Source: Coriobacteriaceae bacterium AF45-21
Lineage (GTDB): Bacteria; Actinomycetota; Coriobacteriia; Coriobacteriales; Coriobacteriaceae
Direction of reading: 5' to 3'
Assembly (NCBI GenBank): GCA_027682925.1
Contig: JAQCYU010000036.1
Location: forward strand, 1-17,499
DNA: 17,499 bases
Part shown: one piece after another, positions 7,581 to 13,810 of the stretch
How positions within the stretch are numbered: position 1 is the first letter of the stretch
How the letters are laid out: every line of letters starts with the position of its first letter
Program-made: the position numbers and the translations under genes
Notes under the pieces: generated by a model
Seen by the model: only the letters and a program-made list of their open reading frames with translations
Told to the model about the DNA's origin: nothing
The model's database searches: none

Positions 7581-8573
7581 CTACTTGCGGAGGGCGTTGT
7601 CTAGGGTGGCAGCCACCTGCAGAGGGTTGTCGGTGCCGGCGAAGAGGCGAATGGTGCACCCCTGCTTGCCGCGTGGAGCCGAAAGGCGCGTCGTTGCGCC
7701 GCCGGCCGGCGATGTACGAAACTCCCCCGGCAAAGCATCGAACAAAACGCCCGCACTGCGCTCAATAAGGTCAAACTCAACTGCCGGACCAAAGCCGTGC
7801 TCGAGGATTCCAGTTGCAACCGCATGGTCGGGATGCGAGCTCAGTCCGGGATAGCGCACGGCGTGCACCATCTCATTGGCAGCCAAGTACTCGGCCAGCG
7901 CACGTGCGCGGTCGAAATGTGCCTGCATGCGGGCATCGAGCGAGTCCAGCCCGCACTCCAGCACACCGGCCTCATCAGCAGGCAAATCAAGTTTGACCAA
8001 GCCACAGCCCTTAAGCAGAGCATGCGCGCACTCGGCAGCGGCATCCACGCGATGGCGCTTGAGCTGCGAGCGCGCGACCGATACGGCAACCAACTTGTGC
8101 GGAGCATCGCCCGCGCATACGCGATCAAGTGCCTCGAGCGACAGCACGGCACCCAAGCGCAACGGATCGCACCCAAAGACACCAGCCACGGTGTTATCCA
8201 CCACGAGCAGCGCATGAGCCTCACGCGCGGCGCGTCCTAGCGCGCGCAGATCGGGCACGCGCAATCCAAACCCGCCAATAGAGTTGACGAACCACCACAG
8301 GTGCGGTCCCTCGGCATCAAACGAAGCATCAAAGCCCTCGGACGCGGCATTAAACGCCGCAACCGACGGCTCCCCCACCATAGCCACGCCGCATCCATCA
8401 AAGCTGCGCGCAAACGCATCGGCAAAGTCATCGGCAAACGCAACCAGGCGATCGCCGGAACGTACAATCCCCAACAGAGACAGCGCCGCCGGCACATGCG
8501 AGGCCGCAACCAATCGCGCCTCACGCGCGCCGGCCCTCAAAGCCCAAGCCTCTTCTAGCTGCTGTACGTCCAC
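7581..8573 (-). CDS. Cys/Met metabolism PLP-family protein lacking the PLP lysine (probable pseudoenzyme)
   Basis: The fold is that of cystathionine gamma-synthase/O-acetylhomoserine sulfhydrylase. Visible are LVVDNTVAGVFGCDPLRLGA (the DNT motif with the Asp near residue 126 that normally contacts the PLP ring), YPGLSSHPDHAVA, and a C-terminal IRLFAGTDNPLQVAATLDNAL. The usual SATK motif with the Schiff-base lysine is replaced by SLEA (residues 145-148). The N-terminal segment with the YSR..NPT residues is also absent, so the protein is 330 residues instead of about 380-430. The frame is undamaged and codon use is like its neighbours, which argues for a maintained but non-catalytic protein. 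The start is taken as GTG at 8571-8573, behind AAGGGACGG. An ATG at 8589-8591 has no ribosome binding site. Confidence 0.75.
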   Translation of the reverse strand: MDVQQLEEAWALRAGAREARLVAASHVPAALSLLGIVRSGDRLVAFADDFADAFARSFDGCGVAMVGEPSVAAFNAASEGFDASFDAEGPHLWWFVNSIGGFGLRVPDLRALGRAAREAHALLVVDNTVAGVFGCDPLRLGAVLSLEALDRVCAGDAPHKLVAVSVARSQLKRHRVDAAAECAHALLKGCGLVKLDLPADEAGVLECGLDSLDARMQAHFDRARALAEYLAANEMVHAVRYPGLSSHPDHAVATGILEHGFGPAVEFDLIERSAGVLFDALPGEFRTSPAGGATTRLSAPRGKQGCTIRLFAGTDNPLQVAATLDNALRK

Positions 8574-8595
8574 GCGGCACCGTCCCTTCATAAGC

Positions 8596-8631
8596 AAAAA
8601 CCCACGATGCGGGTGTTCCCCGCATCGTGGG
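8596..8631 (-). terminator. Intrinsic terminator of the epimerase-like gene
   Basis: A perfect 13-bp stem (8601-8613 with 8619-8631, CCCACGATGCGGG, loop TGTTC) is followed on the minus strand by TTTTTG. It lies between the epimerase-like gene and the PLP-family gene, so the two are probably separate transcripts unless there is read-through. Confidence 0.85.
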
Positions 8632-8669
8632 CAACGGCTGCAGTATAGCGCCGATCGGCGACGAAGCGC

Positions 8670-9406
8670 CTAGATGCTGAGCGTGTGATAGGTCACGCTC
8701 GCACCCGGAGCGTCAACGGTCACGCCATAGGCCTCGGGTGGCCAAAAGCGTCTGCAACGTCGAGCATCTCAAAGTTGGCATCCCAGCAGTCAAAGATACG
8801 ATGCACCAACACCGCGAGTTCCTCGGCACACAGCAGGGGAAACGGCGCATCTGCCGCACCCTGAAGCGCGACCGACCCGCCCGAGCATGCGTCGAATAGC
8901 GGCACCAAAAATGGGTCGGTTAATGCCGGCGATGCGGTATACAGATACGGCACGCGCAGGACTTTGGCTTGGATGCCGTCGCGCGATGCATAGTAACGGC
9001 ACAGGTCGTTGGCAGCGCGGGCGATAATGCCCTTGCCCGTCTGGGCGCCACTGGCGGCCGTGGCGTCGTCGTCACATCCGCCAGTGGTGCCCTCTGCACC
9101 CGCGGGCCCCGCAATAAACAGCAGCTGCACATTGCGTCCCATACAGGCACGAAACACCGAGCGCAGCAGCCCAATGTCGCCAAAAGTCACGGTATGCGGG
9201 GTGAGGTAGGTAGAAAGGTAGACCACGCGCTCAAACTCGTAGGCCTGGTCCAGGTGCTGGAGGAGCTCTTTCCACGAAGCATGGAGCGACGACTCATCGC
9301 GGCGCGCGTCCTGCGCGGCTACGACCTGCACATGGTCGCCGGGGAACGCCTTGGAGCAAAAGTCATCGTCAACATATGCGGTGTTGCCAACAACCAGCAC
9401 TTCCAC
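8670..9406 (-). CDS. NAD-dependent epimerase/dehydratase-like (atypical SDR), one apparent frameshift
   Basis: The protein starts MEVLVVGNTAYVDDDFCSKAF, a Rossmann-like first strand without the usual GxxGxxG. It continues with an SDR-like layout: VVYLSTY, LLFIAGP, and AANDLCRYYASRDGIQAKVLRVPYLYT, where classical enzymes have the catalytic Tyr-x-x-x-Lys and the RPxxxYG strand. The catalytic pattern is degenerate, so enzyme activity is uncertain. Near 8735 one base seems missing: ACCCGAGG reads as ACCCGGAGG in the restored frame, which then continues HPEAYGVTVDAPGASVTYHT to a TAG at 8670-8672, for about 245 residues. The start is chosen as GTG at 9404-9406 after GGGGAGGGGG. An upstream ATG also exists in frame. 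Confidence 0.65.
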
Positions 9407-9632
9407 GGCGTTCCCCCTCCCCAAAACTCTACTTTTGCCATATTCAAACATGCGTATTGCACGCTGCCTGCGCATATGCCCAAAATCTTTAAGGCTGTTT
9501 TAAGAACTTTTTTAGAGGATGTGGGAGTGGCAACACATTCGACTTAGATTCACCGAGGAAATGCTATTCGCCCTGAAAAGGTACGTCGCAATCTGCTGAC
9601 AGCTCTGCAGGGAGAATGGCAGGCGATGTACA
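9407..9632. other. Intergenic stretch at the left edge of the AT-rich island
   Basis: No supported gene. Composition shifts here from GC-rich to AT-rich (for example TTTTAAGAACTTTTTTAGAG around 9495-9515), marking the border of the accessory region. A 46-codon frame without a start codon runs on the plus strand from about 9546 into the antitoxin gene, but nothing supports it as real. Confidence 0.4.
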
Positions 9633-9950
9633 TTACTCTCGCACGGAATCGTTGGATGAAAGAAACGGCAGTTCTTTGGAATAGTTGACGATAACCTGCG
9701 GAACGATCGTAATGCCCAGAGCAAGTTCGAACTTTGCAATCGTCTTCAGAGTCATATTAGGTTGAGAATTCAAGAGCTTAGAAAGCGACTGAAGGCTTAT
9801 GCCCATACGATTTGCCAACTCACTTTTGCTCAATCCTAAATGTTTCATCTCGCGATGAACAATAAACTCAATGTCTAGCGCATGTTCATGTGCACGAGTT
9901 TCGCTGCTTTCTGTTTCGGCGTAAAAATCAGATATATCTACTGTATTCAT
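9633..9950 (-). CDS. XRE-family antitoxin-like regulator (HigA type)
   Basis: The 105-residue protein carries a Cro/C1 helix-turn-helix at about residues 38-78: LSKSELANRMGISLQSLSKLLNSQPNMTLKTIAKFELALG. It ends in a short hydrophobic tail (ITIVPQVIV). This is the architecture of HigA-like antitoxins, which bind their own operator. The ATG at 9948-9950 follows CGGAG. Upstream in the same direction lie a 57-codon ORF where a HigB-like toxin would be expected, and a perfect 34-bp palindrome. In HigBA-type loci the toxin precedes the antitoxin, as here. AT-rich composition fits horizontal acquisition. Confidence 0.8.
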   Translation of the reverse strand: MNTVDISDFYAETESSETRAHEHALDIEFIVHREMKHLGLSKSELANRMGISLQSLSKLLNSQPNMTLKTIAKFELALGITIVPQVIVNYSKELPFLSSNDSVRE

Positions 9951-9990
9951 TGTGTTCTCCGTTTCAAAAGCCAGGCATAAAAGTCAGCTC

Positions 9991-10164
9991 TCAGGCTCCA
10001 GAAGCTGATGCGATATTCTGGCCGATCATTGTTCGAGCGGTTAATTTCCGCTTAGGGTGTGACAACAGTTTCTGGAATTGAGAATTGTCGGGAGAAGTCG
10101 TCAGCTCCCAAAACGGTCGACCCTTGGGGTCTCTGTATTCGACAAGCTCATATCCTTCTACCAA
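9991..10164 (-). pseudogene. Short ORF before the antitoxin, possible decayed HigB-like toxin
   Basis: A TTG start (10162-10164) with GGGAGGTGG upstream opens a 57-residue frame beginning LVEGYELVEYRDPKGRPF. The YRDPKGR segment recalls the N-terminus of Gp49/HigB-type toxins, which are normally about 100-120 residues. The rest does not resemble the family and the frame stops 40 bases before the antitoxin ATG. A different frame just after it reads YRISFWSLRADF...KRRTQ, which might be toxin C-terminal residue. I read this as a truncated or internally deleted toxin. A novel small partner protein is the alternative. Confidence 0.4.
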
Positions 10165-10181
10165 GGACCACCTCCCATTTC

Positions 10182-10215
10182 TAGTTACACTTAACTTATA
10201 AGTTAAGTGTAACTA
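10182..10215. promoter_or_regulatory. 34-bp perfect palindromic operator of the toxin-antitoxin locus
   Basis: Positions 10182-10198 are the exact complement of 10199-10215 (arm TAGTTACACTTAACTTA). It lies 18 bases upstream of the TTG of the small ORF, within AT-rich promoter-like sequence. Antitoxins of this class bind such palindromes to repress their own operon, so this is the likely XRE binding site. Confidence 0.75.
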
Positions 10216-10349
10216 TTCAAATACAAATAACAAGGCATAAGCTAGATTCCGCAGCCCCAAATCGATAAACTATCCAACCAAGCTGGATCTCAATCCAGAA
10301 GTATGCTGCAAATTCTAGACATGCAGACCACACCGTATAGCGACAACGC
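10216..10349. other. AT-rich gap without a recognised gene
   Basis: I see no gene here. The part next to the palindrome (10216-10235) is AT-rich and probably supplies the promoter of the toxin-antitoxin operon. The remainder has no clear structure. Confidence 0.4.
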
Positions 10350-10590
10350 TTTTACCTGCGGTTTCTTTTCATGAAATGGGCATCGTGCTCGAGGGTTCCA
10401 ATATTTGCCGCATACTTCCGTCGGGCGATTCCGGAAGTGCGGTGAAAAACCGAGATCGACCGACCAGACCCCTGTTTTAGGCTTCCGAGACCTGCGGTTT
10501 TGTTGCCGAAAATCCGTTTGTGCTCGGAGGTTTCCGATTTTCCCCGCACTTCCGGAAAACGAGACAAAACCAGGCGCCCTAAAACTGAAG
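10350..10590. repeat. Repeat-rich noncoding element
   Basis: A 14-bp perfect inverted repeat, TTCCGGAAGTGCGG, lies at 10429-10442 and 10544-10557, with matching A-rich flanks (GAAAA and TTTTC). A third related block, CCGCATACTTCCG, is at 10408-10420. CCTGCGGTTT occurs directly at 10355-10364 and 10491-10500. CTGTTTTAGG with CCTG.GGTTTTGT (10471-10503) recurs inverted at 10563-10588. The open frame on the minus strand (10352-10618) is low-complexity and has no recognisable domain. The stretch looks like a mosaic palindromic element, possibly repeated elsewhere in the genome. Confidence 0.5.
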
Positions 10591-10636
10591 ACGCGATAAG
10601 AGACCCCTTCGAAAACAACCTCTTAAGCAGTTCGGC

Positions 10637-11161
10637 CTAAATCTCCCGAACGACGAGCCTGCCCTCCAACATGAGCTTGTGTGCGAGGTTGTTGCTACGT
10701 CCAGCAGTACCAAGCGAGGAGCCATAGTAATCAAGGAGGGCGAGAACCTTGGCCACCTCTGACTCGCAAACACCCTTGGCATAGCTTGAGTATAGGAAGA
10801 CCAGGCTGGTATGCCCGTTATACAAATCCACCGTGCTAAAAATAGACTCAAAGTACGAATAATCGGCTCGCGAAAGCGAATGGCCAAAAAAGACTATCGA
10901 AGATGTCTCAAGACCATCCCCTCCCCTTTGCGAAGGATGAGCAATCGAGCCGCTTGAAACCCCTCGAGCGGACTTCAACACACGATATGTCTTGGTAAAT
11001 GGGAGGATATCCCGATCATCCAAATTGGCGAAACCGTCGATTCCAAAAATGCTTTCACCATCAAGCGTGCCGTGGATATTGACAAGATCGGCATCTCCAA
11101 ACTGCTGTTTTAGCCAACGATATGGAAGTATAGTCCTGCAAAGAACCGAACGAGACGGCAT
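10637..11161 (-). pseudogene. AbiH-family C-terminal remnant
   Basis: The frame carries late AbiH motifs: VNIHGTLDGESIFGIDGF (the HG strand region) and IVFFGHSLSRADYSYFESIF, then LVFLYSSYAKGV and a terminal LAHKLMLEGRLVVREI. AbiH proteins are abortive-infection phage-defence proteins, usually about 280-400 residues. Here only about the last 165 are present. The AbiH-like part begins near ILPYRWLKQQFG. Upstream, the expected N-terminal half with the AbiH GNGFD-type motif is missing, and another gene fragment (an Abi_2 N-terminus) takes its place in an overlapping frame. The MPSRSV start has no ribosome binding site. A deletion fusion is the likely origin, and the remnant is probably non-functional. 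Confidence 0.7.
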
Positions 11162-11268
11162 AGTCGGATATCACGCCTCAGGCAATCTACCGTGGTTGCA
11201 TCAGTCGCCACCCCACGGCTTTCTAGGAGTTCGTTTAGTTGAGCGAAAGTCTTAAACTCTTTTGCCAA
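11110..11268 (-). pseudogene. Abi_2-family N-terminal remnant joined to the AbiH remnant
   Basis: A TTG start (11266-11268) seven bases after AGGAG begins LAKEFKTFAQLNELLESRGV, followed by ATDATTVDCLRR. This is the pattern of Abi_2/AbiD-F N-termini (..LL..RG..., then usually a NYY.LinGY motif). Similarity stops right after LRR, where the NYY part should follow, and the frame runs out-of-family to a TAA at 11110-11112, overlapping the AbiH remnant in another frame. A deletion joining the 5' end of an Abi_2 gene to the 3' end of an AbiH gene explains both. Confidence 0.55.
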
Positions 11269-11286
11269 AACAAGCTCCTAAAATCA

Positions 11287-11323
11287 AAGGGCCGTTGCCG
11301 GAAGTCTCCGGACAACGACCCTT
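11287..11323. terminator. Strong hairpin upstream of the Abi_2 remnant
   Basis: The stem AAGGG.CGTTGCCGGA (11287-11302) pairs with TCCGG.CAACG.CCCTT (11307-11323), with one mismatch and one bulge. On the minus strand it is followed by TGATTTTAGGAG, placing a terminator-like hairpin just before the ribosome binding site of the Abi_2 remnant. On the plus strand CTTTGTC follows. A terminator directly before a toxin gene is the arrangement used in type III toxin-antitoxin loci to set the RNA-to-toxin ratio. Whether that applies here is inference. Confidence 0.6.
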
Positions 11324-11600
11324 CTTTGTCATCGCCTCACTTAGAGTCCACGACGACTGCATCACTACTGGGATAGTACCCTAAAGTCATCGCTGATGCG
11401 ACGCATAGAGGAATTACATTCGGTGTTCGACTCTTTCGTGAGTCTCTAATCGGCCATCAACGGAGACCGATATTCTTAGTCTCGATTGGCCCATCGGCGA
11501 AACGTTACTTGACTGTCGAATGCTTGAGATATGCTGCGTTCAGCGCTTCCAGGAATGCTGTGGGCCATACGGCGTATGGCTGCGCAAGGCTGTCGAGCTG
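11324..11600. other. Gap upstream of the intact Abi_2 gene, with small hairpins
   Basis: No gene is recognised. Small hairpins occur: GACTC/GAGTC at about 11430-11446, GAGAC/GTCTC at about 11463-11483, and a perfect 7-bp stem GCCATAC/GTATGGC at 11564-11580. TTGACT at 11508-11513 could be a -35 box with TATGCT 15 bases on, a short spacer. The gap may carry the promoter region or a leader RNA for the Abi_2 gene. Confidence 0.35.
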
Positions 11601-11606
11601 TACAAT
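11601..11606 (+). promoter_or_regulatory. Possible -10 box for the Abi_2 gene
   Basis: TACAAT lies about 40 bases before the ATG. There is no convincing -35 at the normal distance, and TCGAGCT flanks it as a short direct repeat. This is a weak call. Confidence 0.35.
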
Positions 11607-11646
11607 AATCGAGCTATTTATTACTTGTAGACATGCGGGAGGCTGC

Positions 11647-12552
11647 ATGGATGAATTTCGACCCAAGCCTTGGTTGACTCCTGCTCAGCAAGTTAAGCAT
11701 CTTGAGTCGGAGGGCATTAAATTCGAGCTTACTTCGAAGGATGATGCTGAACGGTATCTCGAGAAGAACAATAACTTCTTTCGCATCAACCTATTTCGAA
11801 AGGGTTTTCCAACGTATGTGGGCGGGCCGAATGACGGTCTGTTCATTAACCTTGATTTTGGAATGCTTCGCGATCTTGCAATCATTGACTATGAATTTCG
11901 CCAGGTGCTTCTTTCGATTTCAATCGATGTTGAGCATTTTTCGAAACTGCAGCTGTTGAGGTTCTTGGAAGCGCATCAAGATGACGGGTACTTGATTGTC
12001 GAGAAGTACATTTCTTCTAAAGATCAGAAGTTAGATAATGGGAAAACGGTTAATTTAGTTAAATCGGAAATCAACCGAGGTGCAAACGGATGCTATACAA
12101 ACCAAATAATTGCTGATTACCCTGGTTATCGTTATCCAGTTTGGGCATTTGTCGAGCTTATTCCTTTTGGAACCTTCAACAATTTTCTTCTTTATGTTGC
12201 AAAGAGATATCGAGACAAAAAACTTCAAAGCCGTTTCTATCAACTTCAAAGCGTTAAAGCTCTCCGTAATGCCTGCGGGCATAATAACTGCATTATTGAT
12301 GACCTTAAGGGAGGGGATCCTTCTTATCAGATTGGCCGCAATGTTAAAAACGCTCTACGGGCTATCGGCTATTCGGATATCACCCTTTCAACGAAGTTGA
12401 GCAATGACAGGATTCAGCAAATTGCGACGACTCTTTATTTGCATCATCTGATTGCATCTTCTGGCGTTGTCGCGGCAAAGGGCGTTCAGCTTCACCAATC
12501 TGTTGATCGCATGTATCGTAATGCTCAGTATTACGATAAAATGACCCTGTAA
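11647..12552 (+). CDS. Abi_2 family (AbiD/AbiF-type) HEPN abortive-infection protein
   Basis: The 301-residue protein matches the Abi_2 layout: an N-terminal WLTPAQQVKHLESEGIKF and NNNFFRIN segment, a helical core LAIIDYEFRQVLLSISIDVEHFSK, the family-typical YPVWAFVELIPFGTFNNFL (about 163-181), and a HEPN RNase motif LRNACGHNNCIID with R207 and H212 (R-x4-H). HEPN domains of this kind cleave RNA, and Abi_2 members act in phage abortive infection or as toxins. The ATG at 11647-11649 follows GGGAGG by four bases. An upstream extension to 11509 is not supported. Composition is clearly AT-richer than the core genes. No protein antitoxin adjoins it, but a structured RNA candidate follows. Cellular action is presumably cytoplasmic RNA cleavage. 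Confidence 0.88.
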   Translation: MDEFRPKPWLTPAQQVKHLESEGIKFELTSKDDAERYLEKNNNFFRINLFRKGFPTYVGGPNDGLFINLDFGMLRDLAIIDYEFRQVLLSISIDVEHFSKLQLLRFLEAHQDDGYLIVEKYISSKDQKLDNGKTVNLVKSEINRGANGCYTNQIIADYPGYRYPVWAFVELIPFGTFNNFLLYVAKRYRDKKLQSRFYQLQSVKALRNACGHNNCIIDDLKGGDPSYQIGRNVKNALRAIGYSDITLSTKLSNDRIQQIATTLYLHHLIASSGVVAAKGVQLHQSVDRMYRNAQYYDKMTL

Positions 12553-12639
12553 AATCGTCCTTCAGCTTTTTCAAAGGAATGATCGATGCGTGGTACCCGA
12601 TAGTCTGAGTCTCATGTATCATATGTGATGATGTTTTTG

Positions 12640-12761
12640 TGGTGGTCGAGGACGCATGCTACACCATCTCTTTGAGATGGTGTAGCATGCGTCCTGCAAT
12701 ACAAAAGCTCTTTGGGAGCTTTAAGGGCGACGCTTTCGATAAGAGAGTGTTGCCCTTTTTT
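12640..12761 (+). ncRNA. Three-hairpin structured RNA candidate after the Abi_2 gene
   Basis: Three stems occur in tandem. The first is a perfect 21-bp stem with a TTT loop (arms 12650-12670 and 12674-12694, beginning GGACGCATGC). The second is a 7-bp stem AAAGCTC/GAGCTTT (12704-12710, 12716-12722). The third is the terminator stem at 12723-12757 with a U-run. The tandem layout ending in an intrinsic terminator is that of a small stable RNA. No clear promoter is seen. TATCAT at 12617-12622 is a weak -10 candidate, so the RNA could also be the processed 3' end of the Abi_2 transcript. Adjacent structured RNAs acting as antitoxins have been reported for AbiF-type proteins, so an antitoxin role is a reasonable hypothesis. 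Confidence 0.5.
12723..12761 (+). terminator. Intrinsic terminator after the Abi_2 gene and RNA candidate
   Basis: AAGGGCGACGC (12723-12733) pairs with GTGTTGCCCTT (12747-12757) with nine Watson-Crick and two G-U pairs. A run of six U residues (12756-12761) follows on the plus strand. It lies about 170 bases after the Abi_2 stop. Confidence 0.8.
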
Positions 12762-12844
12762 CATGCGTGCAATGATTTTCAGGCTAGTCAAGGATTAAAA
12801 ATCCATATAACCCGACCAGCCGGCTCAATACACAGCTCCGCAAG

Positions 12845-13734
12845 CTAAACCCTAGGCCTATAACCCTTAATTAGCCGTTCCAAACAAGAGGGGCTACTTG
12901 CCATCAGAAAATCCCATGATAAATTGCCGTTCATTAACATGCGATTTAAATAATCAACCTTAGCGTTTGTCTCATAGACAATGTTGACACTTCGGCCATT
13001 TGCCTGCCTACGATAAAATAGAGCAGCGTAACGGGGGCTGAGCGGAAAATAAATGACGCAAGGATTTGCATCGTGTTCATTTGTCCATGCCACGCACGCC
13101 GGCAACGAAGCGGTAGCGAATTCGGAGCCTCGGGGGCAACGCAAAACCTGCAATCCATATCACGAAACAAGTCTATTAAGGAATAAATAGGAGTCCCCTT
13201 ATAACGCTCGAAGAGCACCGTATCCAAGTAAAGAAATTCGACAGCCGGTTTAAGCTCGCCATCTAATCCAGTTAAATCCGCACACACAACGTTACCATTC
13301 AAATAGCGTCCGGTAGCTTCAAGCTCTTTGGAGCGGTTGCAGGCTGCACCCCTCACCACGTTCAACCACATTGGATTTCTTGCAATCAAGAAGGCCACGA
13401 GCTCAATAGCCAAATCAACGCCATCTTTGTTCTTCGGCAATTCACCACGGTCGAGACAATTCAGCAACGATTGATAAGCAGGAGCAAGTTTGCTTTCAGT
13501 TTTGCCCAACTTATCTTCAATGACGCCCTTCTCGATGAATCCGTCATCGCCCTGGAATCCACGTCGCCTGATCTCATAGAGGTAGTTTTCTGCACAAACG
13601 TTTTCGGGCTTCGTTAGAAAGATGGGTTTCAACCCACCAGCATCGCGCCTTACAACGCTGAGATAGCCCGAGTCATCGGTAAAAGATTTGAGATAAAAAC
13701 GTGGCACGTAATGCTGATTCTTAACCCCGGGCAT
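12845..13734 (-). CDS. DUF4238 family protein, one apparent frameshift
   Basis: The N-terminus MPGVKNQHYVPRFYLKSFTD is the hallmark of DUF4238 (KxQHYVPRxYLKxF). Function is unknown; members are often seen in phage-defence or mobile regions. The frame breaks between 13127 and 13136: one additional C/G restores a continuous protein through FATASLPACVAW (the place of the family FxTSDxPV motif), IYFPLSPRYAALFYR and an end at TAG 12845-12847, about 296 residues in all. Damage in a G/C run fits a sequencing indel, but a genuine pseudogene cannot be excluded. The ATG at 13732-13734 follows GGAGAGGGG. It lies 76 bases downstream of the DUF6119 gene on the same strand, a probable operon. Confidence 0.82.
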
Positions 13735-13810
13735 GAGTACGCCCCTCTCCAATTAACAAATCAATCAAGAGCAAGAGTTCCCAGCCGGCGACCGAACTAG
13801 CAGCAATGAA

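Noticed and set aside
9546..9685. 46-codon plus-strand frame running into the antitoxin gene
   Set aside because: No start codon, overlaps a real gene on the other strand, and matches no known family.
10352..10618. Minus-strand 88-codon frame
   Set aside because: Falls entirely in the repeat-rich element, has no domain and no convincing ribosome binding site.
12650..12694. CRISPR repeat or integron attC site
   Set aside because: A single perfect stem-loop without repeated units, spacers, integrase or cas genes.
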